Of a stretch of DNA of 64,000 nt, positions 9,381-19,301 are shown piece by piece. Every line of letters begins with the position of its first letter. Positions within the stretch are counted from its first letter, which is position 1. The translations under genes and the position numbers were made by a program. Location: positions 53,887 through 117,886 of the IMG/VR virus record IMGVR_UViG_3300002835_000047, one strand, 5' to 3'. This DNA is from a virus. The notes beneath the pieces were generated by a model, which was given only the letters and a program-made list of their open reading frames with translations, searched no databases and was not told the DNA's origin.

Positions 9381-12300
9381 ATGGCATGTTTTAATAGAAA
9401 TACACAGGAATATAAAGATCTATTAGGTAATTTTAATAGTAATCTTAAAGTTGACGGTATCATTACCGGTTGGCAGCTAGCAAATAACAGTGATAAATTT
9501 CCCACTGTAGCAGAAGCCAATCTGTTTTTGAAAAATAAAAAAATTGCTTTTAATCTTAAAAAAAGAGATTTTTCAGATGTCTTATTGTCAAATCTAGTTA
9601 ATAAGCGCCTTGTAAGTAAATACAAAGATGCATATTGGGTTGTTAATTCAAATAGAGCTTCACGCGTTTATGATGAATCTGTATTGCAAAGCAACTTTAG
9701 TAAAATTAAAAGATATCTTCAAATTAATAATATTCCGGTAGAGGCTTTACAATTTACTAGAACTAGGCAATCTATTAAGATTGCAGTTGATGATTCTATA
9801 TTTAGCCCTAAAGATTTATTAGAATCTTCCAGGTCCTGGGATACTAATAAAAGTAAACATGTTATTGTTCATTTAATGAGGTTGTTTCCAAATCTTAGGA
9901 TTGAAATGACTACTGTAGCTAAAGCAAAAGCATATTACGATTCATTACCTGCATGGCAAAAGGCAAATGTTAAATTTGAAAAAGTAAATTCTTATTTTGA
10001 TCCGGTTGCTAGCAAGGTTTTTTTGGTTGAAGGTAGAGTTACAGATGAAACAGCTATTGAAGAAATACTTCATCCTTTTACAGATGCCTTGTATATAGAG
10101 AATAGAGGTTTGTTTAACTCTTTGCTAGAAGAGGCCAAGCTAAATTTCCCAGTATTAAAGCAGCAAATTGAAAATTCTTATAGTGATAAACTTGGATTTA
10201 CTAAAGAAGACAGGGAATTTGAACTTGTCACACAAGCTCTGAGTAGATATTTTAAAAAAGAATTTGAGGAAAATCCCACAAAGACTTTTAAAGAAAGAAT
10301 AAAAGAGTTTTTGGATTGGTTTGCCGGTATTATAAATAATCTGCACAAGTATATTACGGGTGTAGATATTAACATCCAAGATATCAAACCTACAGCTACT
10401 CTATCTGATATTGCTAAGTTGTTAAATACTAGTGATATCAAATTTGATATGAAAGCCAGTGCTAATAATAAAATTAGATTTTCACTTACACCTGAGCTTC
10501 AATCTGTAGTTGATTTTGCATTAAGTCAATCTAATGAGGCACAATCTATAATTATTAAAAAGCTGTTTCATCAAGCGCAAGAACTTAAAGATGAAGTAGG
10601 ATCATTATCCGCCGGTGAAGATGGTCCAATTGTTGTTCTTAATGAAGAGAATCACATCTACTATAATCTATTAGATACAACTGAAGTTTTTAAATCTACA
10701 ACTGAAAGAATTAAAGGAACTTTTTCTGAGGAAGATTTATTTAATAAAAAGTTAAATCTTGATTTAGGAAATGATTTTGATAAACTGTTACAGGCTATAG
10801 CGTCGGATAAATCTTTTGATGATGTGTTTTCCAGTATGAAAGTTTTATCTAAAGAGCAAGCTGGAAAAGCTTATATACAATTAAGAGAAAATCTTAATGA
10901 ATTAACTCGGGGTGGAGGTGTTGCAATTCCGCAAGTTGTTGTTTATGATAGAGTTTCTAGAACTGCAGGTACAATTGATATTTTAATTGTTTTACCAAAC
11001 GGTAAGTTAAAAATTGTAGACCTTAAGACAAGTAAAAACTCTATACGTGAAATGGCGGCGGGTGAGAAAAACCTTAAATATGATACTGCGTATAATCTAG
11101 CTATAGATAGTGACCTTAGAAAATTAGGTGTTGAAAAACTTTCAACAAGATCTCAGCAAGGTCTGCAAGTAAATATTTATAGGAGGATGTTAGAAAATAT
11201 GGGGTATGACGTAGATGAAAGTGATACCGGTGCTTCTACATTTCATATACAAGTTGGTGTTTCAGGAAAGGATGCAGAGCAAAAATTTACAGGTGAGTTT
11301 AGATCTGATGAATGGGTATTGCATCCTTTAAGTCAAAATAGTTTATATGTGGATTTATTGATCCCTAAGAATAAAGATCTTTTTAACGAGGAGCAAATAG
11401 ATAGTGCTTTAGATAAAGCGCTTAGTTCAACTGTTAATTGGAATGAAGCTTTAACTGAAGATGAAAAGGCTCCGGAAAATAATGAAGACTACACTGAGTT
11501 TGAAGTTATCACGCAGGCTTTAGAGTCTTACAAGATTGGTTTAACTAAAAAACTACAAGCCGTAGACTCAATTAAAAGTTCTATCTTCATGGATAGAAGT
11601 AAAGAAGAGACACGGGAAGATATAGCAAATGGATTAAGTTTGATAAATTTAGCTCTATCTGAATCTACAGAGGGTCGTTCTGCAATATTTACAGACTTAG
11701 TTAGAGATGCCATTAGGCAAATGGATAAGTTTATTGATTACATGCAGAATCCAAATAACTTTAATAAACCTGAGTACATTACATATGCACTAAACACAAG
11801 TCGTTTTATTAAAACTTTTGAAGGTTTACACTCAGTCAAAGATTTGAAAGGATTTAATAATACCCAAACGCGTTTGGTTTTAGAATTAATTGCAAGATTA
11901 AACCGTGTGGGCGCTAACAATAATCCTAATGATGAAAATATTATTGACACTGCTATTACAAATTATGTAAAAGAACAAATAAAAACTTGGTCAAGTAGAG
12001 ATAATCTTACTGAGGATATTCTAGATGATTTAATAAAAGGCACAGCTAAAGAAGTAAGAGATATTGGTACTCTTGAGCTTAATGCAATGGATATGGCTAC
12101 GTCTAGAGATATAATTCTTGCTATAATGGATAAAATATATAAGGTTAAAAAGCAAGAAGTTTTAGAAAAGGCGGAAGAAAGAAACAGATTAATCTCCGAA
12201 CTTTCATCAAGACTTTTAAAGTTGTCACCCGGGAAAAATGTTCAAGACATTTATGACTTCATGCTTGAATTTGATGAAAATGGTGAGTTTACCGGTGACT

Positions 12301-15032
12301 ACGTAAAAAAAATAGGTAGGCAGTATTATGATAAGCTATACGAACTTAGAGATAAGTTGACAGATGAAAATGGTAATTTTCTAGAGTATAGAGTAATAGA
12401 AGATATAACGACAGCTTCAAAAGAAGATATTGAGTTTAATGTCAAATTGGCCAAAATAAAAGCTGCATATGCATCTTTCTGGTCTGCGGAAAGAATAGGT
12501 TTAGATGATAAACTTATGGATGGTGAATACCATAGTTATACAGATGAATTCAAAGCCCTAAGAGCAAAATATCAATACTACGTAGAGGTAAATGGAAAAC
12601 CCATTTGGAGAAAAAAAGCATCAGTTAGTGATAGAGCTTATCAAATATATCTAGCAAAATATTTTAATAGCGTTACATATACATATGCGGTTAAAGACCA
12701 GAATGGTAATTTTACTGGAGCTACTATACCAGGTAGAGAATTTTTAGCTCCAAAACCGGAATATAAAATTGTAAATGATTATAACAAACGTACCGGAGAA
12801 AGTTTGCTTAGTAAAAAATATGAAAGTATTATTAATCCAACTGATGCTTTGGGCAAAGCTCAAAAAGATTTTTACTTAGCTTTTTCTAATATTTATGAAA
12901 ATGAATTACTTAATAAACTTGCACCTGGCGTAAGATCTCAAATGTTAGGGAGTGTTCCAGTTATAAAAGGAAAGCTTTTCCAAGATATCAAAAATAAACC
13001 TAACCCTGTAGCAAAGCTTTGGTCAAGTATGACAAGAAGTTTAAAAGATCTTGTGTCTGAGACTACAGAGCAAAGGGGTGTTGTATTAGATGAAAACGGT
13101 AATATTGTTGATTCGCTTCCAGTTTTTTATACAGGTAAGCTAAGAAATAATGAAGAGCTAGAAGCGCTTAATAATGAAATAAATGATCTAAATGAAAGAC
13201 TTAAAAAAGGTCTAATTAAAAAGTTAGATTATGATGAACAAATTAAGATTTTAAATGCCAGACTTATAGATGTTAGAAGTAGACCTTCTAAAGGAGAATT
13301 AAATAAAGATATGGGTACGGCTTTAATGATGTTCAGCACTATGGCAGAGCACTATGAAGTTATGAGCGGTGCTGAAGATACCTATAGAGCATTTATTAAA
13401 GTATTAGAAAAGAGACAATATCAACCTTCAGATAAAGGTACCGTATTGGGTACTTTTACAAAAGGTAAGTTTAAGGCTCAAGGTCTTATATCAGGTGCTG
13501 ATTCAAATGTTCTCAAAAGAGCAAAGAAGTGGATGTCCATGGTTTATTACAATAGTGACGATATAAATAAAAACTTTATTACTAAGGCCCTGGATGGTTT
13601 AATTACATATTCTTCTTTATCCTATGTAGCGTTTAACCCATTTGGTAACTTTAATAACTATGCTCTTGGTAGAATTAACAACTCTATTGAAGCTTTAGGA
13701 GGACGTTTTTTCTCGGGTAGTTCTTATAATAGAGCTGAGTATGAATTTAATACACAAGCAATTCAGTCTTTAATTTATAGAACAAGCGCCGCAAGTATGA
13801 AAATTGGTGGAAAATCAGATTATGATCCAAAACTGCCAAGCAATAAGTATGAAGCGCTTGTAGATTACTTTAGAATGATGGACGCTAAATCAGATATAAG
13901 AGAAACTGTATCAGGTCCTCAACCAATTCAAAAATCATATTTCAGTAAATTTGCGGATCTAGGTTATATATTTCAAGACGCGGCTGAATATAATGTGCAA
14001 ACTAAAACCGGTATGGCTATTCTTATGGATACTATGATTATGAATACTAATACCGGAGACATACTTTCCTTATATGATGCTTATGAATTTGATAATAGCA
14101 CTAAAACAGTGAAGTTAAAGAATGGCTATGATAAAATTGTTTCTCTTGATCCTAGAAATGTAGATAAAAATGGAAAGCCTAATATTATAAAAGAAACTGA
14201 CTTTACAGATAACTATAGATATTTAATTAGGAATAATATAAGAGAAGTAAATAAGCAGATCCATGGTAACTATGCTTTAGATGATAGAATGGTTATTCAA
14301 ACGCATGCACTGGGACGGCTTGTAGCACAATTTCATAAGTGGGTAATTCCGGCTATTAATGCAAGATTCAGATCAGAATATTTTGATGAGAATTTAGGAT
14401 GGATGGAAGGCCGGTATAGATCTTTTTGGAAATTTCTAGCTTACACCACAAAGAAAGTTGCTACACTGCAGGTAGAGTTTGGTAAACATCAGGAAAATTT
14501 TATGAGTGAGTATGGATATGTTGGTGACAATTCTCAGTCAGATCAACGTGCAAAAGATAAACTATTTGGAGCATATAGAACACTTGGTGAGATTGGCTTT
14601 ATTATGGTGAGTTTTGCTTTAAGTTCTATCTTTGGATCCTTATTTGCAAATGATGATGAGGATGATGACACAGAATTTGAAAAAAGAATGAAGAATTTCC
14701 TTAGATATCAAACAGATAGAACATATAAGGAATTAATTTTATTTACCCCATTGGGCGCTAAACAGGTTTGGCAAATGTTTGATTCTCCTATTGCGGCTAC
14801 AAGAACACTTGGTGAATTAGGTGAGGCTTTAAGCTTAAGTGTAACTACACCAATTGCTTATTTAATTAAGGGTAAGGAAGAATTCTATCTTGACAAAGAT
14901 TATGTTTACCAAAGGGGTATTAGAAAAGGTGAGTTAAAACTGTATAAAAACTGGAATGATGTTATACCAATTTTATACAGTATTAAAAAGTGGCAAGATT
15001 TTAACAATCTAACTAATTTCTACATTAAATAA
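9381..15032 (+). CDS. Giant virion/ejection-type protein with PD-(D/E)XK nuclease module and degenerate zincin
   Basis: 1,883 residues, starting 3 bases after the RNAP-like gene and probably co-transcribed. Residues 227-231 read EEILH, which looks like a zincin HExxH with the first His replaced; an ELVTQALS segment downstream is where a third ligand would sit. Around 531-600 are the marks of a RecB/Cas4-type PD-(D/E)XK nuclease: G-T-I-D533, D547-L-K549 in a beta-strand, then a QxxxY motif (Q596, Y600). The middle is helical and charged. Near the C-terminus there is a hydrophobic stretch (G-F-I-M-V-S-F-A-L-S-S-I-F-G-S-L-F) followed by an acidic DDEDDD run. Giant proteins next to the RNAP in crAss-like phages are virion cargo, so an injected DNA-processing or membrane-crossing role is inferred. 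Nuclease motif clear; overall role uncertain. Confidence 0.75.
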   Translation: MACFNRNTQEYKDLLGNFNSNLKVDGIITGWQLANNSDKFPTVAEANLFLKNKKIAFNLKKRDFSDVLLSNLVNKRLVSKYKDAYWVVNSNRASRVYDESVLQSNFSKIKRYLQINNIPVEALQFTRTRQSIKIAVDDSIFSPKDLLESSRSWDTNKSKHVIVHLMRLFPNLRIEMTTVAKAKAYYDSLPAWQKANVKFEKVNSYFDPVASKVFLVEGRVTDETAIEEILHPFTDALYIENRGLFNSLLEEAKLNFPVLKQQIENSYSDKLGFTKEDREFELVTQALSRYFKKEFEENPTKTFKERIKEFLDWFAGIINNLHKYITGVDINIQDIKPTATLSDIAKLLNTSDIKFDMKASANNKIRFSLTPELQSVVDFALSQSNEAQSIIIKKLFHQAQELKDEVGSLSAGEDGPIVVLNEENHIYYNLLDTTEVFKSTTERIKGTFSEEDLFNKKLNLDLGNDFDKLLQAIASDKSFDDVFSSMKVLSKEQAGKAYIQLRENLNELTRGGGVAIPQVVVYDRVSRTAGTIDILIVLPNGKLKIVDLKTSKNSIREMAAGEKNLKYDTAYNLAIDSDLRKLGVEKLSTRSQQGLQVNIYRRMLENMGYDVDESDTGASTFHIQVGVSGKDAEQKFTGEFRSDEWVLHPLSQNSLYVDLLIPKNKDLFNEEQIDSALDKALSSTVNWNEALTEDEKAPENNEDYTEFEVITQALESYKIGLTKKLQAVDSIKSSIFMDRSKEETREDIANGLSLINLALSESTEGRSAIFTDLVRDAIRQMDKFIDYMQNPNNFNKPEYITYALNTSRFIKTFEGLHSVKDLKGFNNTQTRLVLELIARLNRVGANNNPNDENIIDTAITNYVKEQIKTWSSRDNLTEDILDDLIKGTAKEVRDIGTLELNAMDMATSRDIILAIMDKIYKVKKQEVLEKAEERNRLISELSSRLLKLSPGKNVQDIYDFMLEFDENGEFTGDYVKKIGRQYYDKLYELRDKLTDENGNFLEYRVIEDITTASKEDIEFNVKLAKIKAAYASFWSAERIGLDDKLMDGEYHSYTDEFKALRAKYQYYVEVNGKPIWRKKASVSDRAYQIYLAKYFNSVTYTYAVKDQNGNFTGATIPGREFLAPKPEYKIVNDYNKRTGESLLSKKYESIINPTDALGKAQKDFYLAFSNIYENELLNKLAPGVRSQMLGSVPVIKGKLFQDIKNKPNPVAKLWSSMTRSLKDLVSETTEQRGVVLDENGNIVDSLPVFYTGKLRNNEELEALNNEINDLNERLKKGLIKKLDYDEQIKILNARLIDVRSRPSKGELNKDMGTALMMFSTMAEHYEVMSGAEDTYRAFIKVLEKRQYQPSDKGTVLGTFTKGKFKAQGLISGADSNVLKRAKKWMSMVYYNSDDINKNFITKALDGLITYSSLSYVAFNPFGNFNNYALGRINNSIEALGGRFFSGSSYNRAEYEFNTQAIQSLIYRTSAASMKIGGKSDYDPKLPSNKYEALVDYFRMMDAKSDIRETVSGPQPIQKSYFSKFADLGYIFQDAAEYNVQTKTGMAILMDTMIMNTNTGDILSLYDAYEFDNSTKTVKLKNGYDKIVSLDPRNVDKNGKPNIIKETDFTDNYRYLIRNNIREVNKQIHGNYALDDRMVIQTHALGRLVAQFHKWVIPAINARFRSEYFDENLGWMEGRYRSFWKFLAYTTKKVATLQVEFGKHQENFMSEYGYVGDNSQSDQRAKDKLFGAYRTLGEIGFIMVSFALSSIFGSLFANDDEDDDTEFEKRMKNFLRYQTDRTYKELILFTPLGAKQVWQMFDSPIAATRTLGELGEALSLSVTTPIAYLIKGKEEFYLDKDYVYQRGIRKGELKLYKNWNDVIPILYSIKKWQDFNNLTNFYIK

Positions 15033-15089
15033 TAATAATGGGTTCGGAGCTTTAACCCGCATGGCTTTATGCTTCCCATATATTATTAT
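15033..15089. terminator. Possible terminator between convergent genes
   Basis: The gap between the giant plus-strand gene and the minus-strand zincin gene holds GGGTT...AACCC, nested inside an outer AT-rich pairing (TAATAATAATGGG with CCCATATATTATTA) that runs into the minus-strand coding end. The position fits a shared terminator, but the stem is weak and there is no clear U-run. Confidence 0.3.
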
Positions 15090-15450
15090 TTACTTTTAAT
15101 TTGTTTTCGTATAGAAATGCATATATTAAGTCACTTAGATAACCAATAAGCCAAGCCATTGCCTCTTCATTTTGCACCTCTATATTTTCCATTATTTTAG
15201 ATGCTAAATGGAAAGTTTCATGAGCTATTAGATTATGGCTTAGAAATTTTTTTGAAAGTGTGACGTAGTACATATAAATAGTACTTGTTGTATTTTCAAA
15301 TACACAACCTTCATTTCCGCTTATATCTATTTTGGTAATGTGTTCGTTTACATAATTATTTAATTCTTGTGCAGAAGCACCAACAATTACAACTATTTTA
15401 GAGTTGTAAAGTTGTAAATCAATATTCTTTATGTAAAACTTACACTTCAT
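15067..15450 (-). CDS. Small zincin-like metallopeptidase
   Basis: 127 residues. HETFH near residue 77 is the zinc-binding HExxH, and N-E-E-A-M-A-W-L about 20 residues later supplies a plausible third glutamate ligand. The layout (HExxH, short helix, EEA-hydrophobic) is shared by small phage peptidase-like proteins that I recognise by pattern. There is no signal peptide or membrane segment, so it would act in the cytoplasm. It starts 2 bases after nrdA ends and is probably last in that operon. Substrate unknown; it might process the giant proteins encoded convergently next door, which is only a guess. Confidence 0.6.
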   Translation of the reverse strand: MKCKFYIKNIDLQLYNSKIVVIVGASAQELNNYVNEHITKIDISGNEGCVFENTTSTIYMYYVTLSKKFLSHNLIAHETFHLASKIMENIEVQNEEAMAWLIGYLSDLIYAFLYENKLKVNNNIWEA

Positions 15451-15452
15451 AT

Positions 15453-17078
15453 TTAGCTTTCACAACTAGCGCATTCTAATATATTTCTGACAAAAGATTG
15501 TGCACTACTTACACTAAACTGATAATACAAAGTCTTAATACCTTGCTCGTGAGCAAATAAATACAACTTATTTACATCTTTAGCCGGCACACTGGGATGA
15601 ATCATTAAGTTTAAAGATTGGGATTGATCAATATACTTTTGTCTTGCTGCAGCTTGAATGATTATTTCTTTTGGGCTGATTTCAATAAAAGATTTAAAAA
15701 CAGCTTTAGTTGGAAAATCTAAATGCTGAACTGATCCATTTTTCTTTAGGATACTTTCCCATACTTCAGGTGTATTGAGATTATATTTTTCTAACTCAGT
15801 TTCTAATATAGGATTCTTATATACAGATTTACTTTTAGCTAAATCCTTAACAAAATAATTAGATTTGATTGGTTCAATACCCATTGATACTTGACCATGA
15901 ATAAAAGAACTTGATTTAGTTGGCGCTATTGCAATCAAGGTTGTATTAGCATAACCTGGACGAATAGATTTAACATTGCCAATTTCACATAACTCTCTTG
16001 ATGTTGCTTCGGATCTATCTTTAATTGTTTTGAAAATTTGGACATTTGCTAGTTTAGCTTCCATTGATTCAAACTCAATAAGTTGTGATTGTAAATAGGA
16101 ATGATAACCAAGTACACCAAGTCCAATTGCTCTATGATCTTTAGCAAAACGATGTGCTCTTGCCATGCCGGGCATAGTTGAAGATTTGTTTATGAACTCA
16201 TCAATTACAGCATTTAGAAATAAAGTATAGATTTCAATAGCGTCTGTTTCTTTAATTTCATTCCAATGAAGAAGGTTAATTGAACCTAAACAACATACAA
16301 AAGAGTTAAAGCTATCTGTTGGTAGTTGTATTTCTGAACAAAGATTAGATGCTGTTATTTCAAATCCTAATTCTTTATATGGTGAGTTGTTATTGCTATT
16401 GTCCTTAAACATAATATAAGGATATCCAATATCATTACGTCTCTGAATTACTTTGGCCCAAATTTCACGTTTATCTTGATCTCCAGCTTTCATACTTTCA
16501 ATCCAATTATCAGTGACAGTTATGCCATACTGAAGATTCTGAATTAAGTTGCCCTCCGTTCCAATATCCAAAAACTCATTAATATCCGGATGCTCAATTG
16601 GTAAATAAACAGCACAAGCACCACGTCTTGCTTCAGATTGTTTACAAACATCCACAACAGTATCATAAATACGAGCATAGTGAACGGGTCCATCTGCTGT
16701 ACCACCGGTTGATATAACTGAGCCTCTAGATCTGATATTGCCTAAAAATATACTAGTTCCTCCGCCATATTTAGACATCATCCCAATTTCTCTGCCTGCG
16801 TTTAGAATACTATCAAGATTGTCATCTACATTACTTCCATAACAGCTAATAGGTAAACCTTTTTGTTTACCAAAATTAATCCATACCGGAGTAGACAAAC
16901 TATAGAAACCCCTACTCATATAATCTTCAAACTTCTGAGCAAAGCCGTGTACATTAAGGTACTTTTCAGCAATTCTTGCAATATCCTTAATTCTTTGTTC
17001 AGGAGCTTCAGTTATATAACCTCTATTGAGATAGGTTTTGCTCTCATCATTGAGCCAATAATATTTAGAATAAGTCAT
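15453..17078 (-). CDS. nrdA: Class I ribonucleoside-diphosphate reductase, large subunit (short form)
   Basis: Reduces NDPs to dNDPs with the NrdB subunit. Visible active-site pieces: LPISC (first redox Cys), NLCSEI (the Asn, radical Cys and Glu triad), C-C-L-G-S-I-N-L (second redox Cys), T-L-Y-Y (radical-relay tyrosines) and a C-terminal C-A-S-C pair that shuttles electrons. At 541 residues it is well below the usual 700-760: the N-terminal ATP-cone is missing, so classical dATP feedback inhibition is probably absent. It overlaps the end of nrdB by 14 bases, an unusual B-then-A order. All catalytic residues are present, so it looks functional. Confidence 0.93.
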   Translation of the reverse strand: MTYSKYYWLNDESKTYLNRGYITEAPEQRIKDIARIAEKYLNVHGFAQKFEDYMSRGFYSLSTPVWINFGKQKGLPISCYGSNVDDNLDSILNAGREIGMMSKYGGGTSIFLGNIRSRGSVISTGGTADGPVHYARIYDTVVDVCKQSEARRGACAVYLPIEHPDINEFLDIGTEGNLIQNLQYGITVTDNWIESMKAGDQDKREIWAKVIQRRNDIGYPYIMFKDNSNNNSPYKELGFEITASNLCSEIQLPTDSFNSFVCCLGSINLLHWNEIKETDAIEIYTLFLNAVIDEFINKSSTMPGMARAHRFAKDHRAIGLGVLGYHSYLQSQLIEFESMEAKLANVQIFKTIKDRSEATSRELCEIGNVKSIRPGYANTTLIAIAPTKSSSFIHGQVSMGIEPIKSNYFVKDLAKSKSVYKNPILETELEKYNLNTPEVWESILKKNGSVQHLDFPTKAVFKSFIEISPKEIIIQAAARQKYIDQSQSLNLMIHPSVPAKDVNKLYLFAHEQGIKTLYYQFSVSSAQSFVRNILECASCES

Positions 17079-18045
17079 CTTTTGTAATTGCTTTTGATTT
17101 TTTGTTATAGTCTATTTGTTTTTTATAAAAGAAGTCACCTTCCTTTGTGGCTGTAATTTCAACCTCAAACCAATGGGTTTTTTCTAAATCTTTTTGGTTT
17201 ACTTCAAATAATGGGTCCATACCAATTTTTTGAAGAGAGTTGTTAAATCTATTCATAATGAATATTTTGATTGTTTCCTTAGAAAGAAACTCTAATTCTC
17301 CTTTTTCAAATATCCAATCCAGTATCCCGCATTCTGCAGAAAAAGCTTTTTTACATGCTGAATAGATAAGTTCGTTAAAATCTGAATCAAACCAATCCGG
17401 ATTTTCAGATTTAATAATATTGATGATTTCAGCACCAAAGTTGCCATGGATATCCTCCTCTTTACTAGTTGCTTCAACAACATTTGAGATGCCTTTAAAA
17501 AGATTCCTTTCTTTATTAAAAGACATCATAATCAGGAATTGACTAAATAGACTGACATGCTCTATGAATAGAGAAAATAGTAGTACTGACTTAGTGTACA
17601 TTTTATCATCTTTACTCCGTGTCCCGTCCAAGTACTTCCTTAAATACTTAATCCGATCTGAAATAGCAGGTATTTCTATAACTGTTTCAAACTCTTTTTC
17701 AAGACCCAAAATTCTAAGTAGTCTTGCATAAGCATCTTTATGCCGGACCTCAGACTCTGCAAATGTCATTCCGACATCTCCAATTTCAGTGATTGGCATT
17801 CTTTTATACATATCTGCCCAAAAGGTCTTTACATTAACCTCAATTTGGGCAATGGCCAGCATGGTTCGCTTTATGACTTCCCGTTCTGAATCACTAACTT
17901 TTACTCTAAAGTCATCAATATCAGTGGTAAAATTATACTCTGTGTCAATCCAGTAAGAGTGTCTTATTGCATCTTTATAGTTTAAAAGTTGCGGATACTC
18001 ATAGGGTAAAATATTAATTCTAGGTTGAAAGATGTTTTTGTTCAT
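17065..18045 (-). CDS. nrdB: Class I ribonucleotide reductase, small (radical) subunit
   Basis: 326 residues, normal R2 length; makes the metal-based radical passed to NrdA. Metal ligands can be placed: A-Q-I-E (first ligand), E-V-R-H (Glu and His), F-I-E-H (Glu) and E-D-I-H (Glu and His). The radical-tyrosine position, four after the first His (H-K-D-A-Y), is Tyr. The first ligand appears to be Glu where E. coli R2 has Asp84, with a one-residue spacing shift. The T-M-L-A-I-A-Q-I-E-V-N-V-K-T-F-W stretch resembles phage R2 proteins. First gene of the nrdB-nrdA-zincin operon; preceded by a TAGTTTTG box. Confidence 0.93.
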   Translation of the reverse strand: MNKNIFQPRINILPYEYPQLLNYKDAIRHSYWIDTEYNFTTDIDDFRVKVSDSEREVIKRTMLAIAQIEVNVKTFWADMYKRMPITEIGDVGMTFAESEVRHKDAYARLLRILGLEKEFETVIEIPAISDRIKYLRKYLDGTRSKDDKMYTKSVLLFSLFIEHVSLFSQFLIMMSFNKERNLFKGISNVVEATSKEEDIHGNFGAEIINIIKSENPDWFDSDFNELIYSACKKAFSAECGILDWIFEKGELEFLSKETIKIFIMNRFNNSLQKIGMDPLFEVNQKDLEKTHWFEVEITATKEGDFFYKKQIDYNKKSKAITKDDLF

Positions 18046-18215
18046 TTATTAGTTTAAGATTTAAATTTGATACAAAACTAAATTACAGTATATTCTATAA
18101 CTATCCTAATTTTTTTTCAAATAATTCATAAAAAGTTGAATATCAACTGCTTAAATATATTTTTAGATTTTACTATAAAATAAGAAAATTATTTTGTATT
18201 TTATAATAAGGGTTT
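18046..18215. promoter_or_regulatory. Divergent promoter region between nrdB and the plus-strand small-gene block
   Basis: A 170-base AT-rich gap between divergent genes. On the minus strand a TAGTTTTG at 18080-18073 fits the Bacteroidota -7 consensus TAnnTTTG, 28 bases before the nrdB ATG. I see no equally good box for the plus-strand genes. Confidence 0.45.
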
Positions 18216-18590
18216 ATGTTTGTTATGCTTGAAAGATTAAAAAGTATTTTTTATTACTACGATTCTGAAAAAACTGAAGTGGGACAGGGTTTAATTTGGC
18301 TACTCATGTTTCCTATCTTTTATACTTTAGAGATGGGTTTTAACTATTACTTAGTTATACCGTCCATTTTACTAGGGGCGGCTACAATAAAGGCTGTTTG
18401 CTTACATACAATTCAAACAAGAAAGATTTTGGCTTTTGGTAATTTTTTATTTTCAACTGCTGTGGTTGCATACTTTTTCATAAAAGAAACATTACCTAAT
18501 GATGTTTATCACTGGGTATGGGTAATTATTAGCTTTTTTGCCTTTTTTAATCTAACCACAATAACAAGGAAATGTTTATCAATTAAATAA
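18216..18590 (+). CDS. Multi-pass membrane protein, unknown
   Basis: 124 residues with about four hydrophobic segments (roughly 25-45, 48-65, 75-92 and 98-115). A second ATG three codons in is an equally good start. First gene of the plus-strand cluster that runs to 23755 and includes lysis-type genes, so a role at the membrane late in infection is possible. No family recognised. Confidence 0.6.
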   Translation: MFVMLERLKSIFYYYDSEKTEVGQGLIWLLMFPIFYTLEMGFNYYLVIPSILLGAATIKAVCLHTIQTRKILAFGNFLFSTAVVAYFFIKETLPNDVYHWVWVIISFFAFFNLTTITRKCLSIK

Positions 18591-18591
18591 A

Positions 18592-18906
18592 ATGGAAACT
18601 ATAGACAATTTAACCACTCTTTTGGCAACTATTTTTACAGTTCTTTTTTCAGCCGGCGCTTGGAAATTCTATGAATCCAGGTTAAAGTTAAAAAATAGGG
18701 ATATTCAAAATGAAAAAAATGAACAGAATATGTATAGAGATGACTTAAGAGATCGGGTTAAAAGATTAGAAAAGCTTTTGACTGAGAGCTCATTGGAAAA
18801 AGATCAAATGAGAGATCAAATACTTAATTTAACGCGTGAAGTCAGTGAACTAAGAGTTAAAGTTACCTTTCTTGAAAAGGAAAATGAGAGATTAAAAAAC
18901 AAATAA
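18592..18906 (+). CDS. Membrane-anchored coiled-coil protein
   Basis: 104 residues: one N-terminal transmembrane helix (about 5-27), then a long charged coiled coil (about 35-104) with heptad Leu/Val. It starts one base after the previous stop. The one-helix plus coiled-coil layout occurs in phage holin accessory and spanin-like proteins, but nothing identifies the function. Confidence 0.6.
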   Translation: METIDNLTTLLATIFTVLFSAGAWKFYESRLKLKNRDIQNEKNEQNMYRDDLRDRVKRLEKLLTESSLEKDQMRDQILNLTREVSELRVKVTFLEKENERLKNK

Positions 18907-18955
18907 CTTGATTTTATTCAAATTTATTTGTATATTAGTTATATAAAGTTTATTT

Positions 18956-19132
18956 ATGTTCACTTGTCTAAAGAAATTTCTCGCAAATGCTTTTTCCTGC
19001 GTTTTCTGTAAAGATTTTTATTTTAAGCCTTATTCTGATCAAGAAAAAAGTCTTGAAACTGCACCTTTAGAGTGCAAAAAGCCAGAAAAAACCGTTAAAA
19101 CTAAGCGCAATGGACAAAAAAAACTGGATTAA
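18956..19132 (+). CDS. Small Lys/Cys-rich protein
   Basis: 58 residues from an ATG at 18956. Four cysteines in the first 40 residues and a Lys-rich tail (K-T-V-K-T-K-R-N-G-Q-K-K-L-D). It overlaps the next gene by 23 bases in another frame. Unknown; it belongs with the adjacent run of small basic proteins. Confidence 0.4.
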   Translation: MFTCLKKFLANAFSCVFCKDFYFKPYSDQEKSLETAPLECKKPEKTVKTKRNGQKKLD

Positions 19133-19301
19133 GGGCGCTATTAAGAAGCCCGGTTCATTAACTGCTACTGCTAAAAGAGCAGGAGCCGTGTCTAAAGACG
19201 GTACAATTAAAAAAGATTGGTTAAAAGAAAAGGCAAAAGGTAATGATAAAACAGCTAAAAGAGCTAGACTTGCTATTACACTTTCTAAACTTAAGAAGTA
19301 A
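19110..19301 (+). CDS. Small basic protein
   Basis: 63 residues, about a third Lys/Arg, with hardly any acidic residues and no hydrophobic core. The composition suggests nucleic-acid binding, perhaps a virion DNA-condensing protein, by composition only. Its stop overlaps the next start (TAATG). Confidence 0.6.
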   Translation: MDKKNWIKGAIKKPGSLTATAKRAGAVSKDGTIKKDWLKEKAKGNDKTAKRARLAITLSKLKK

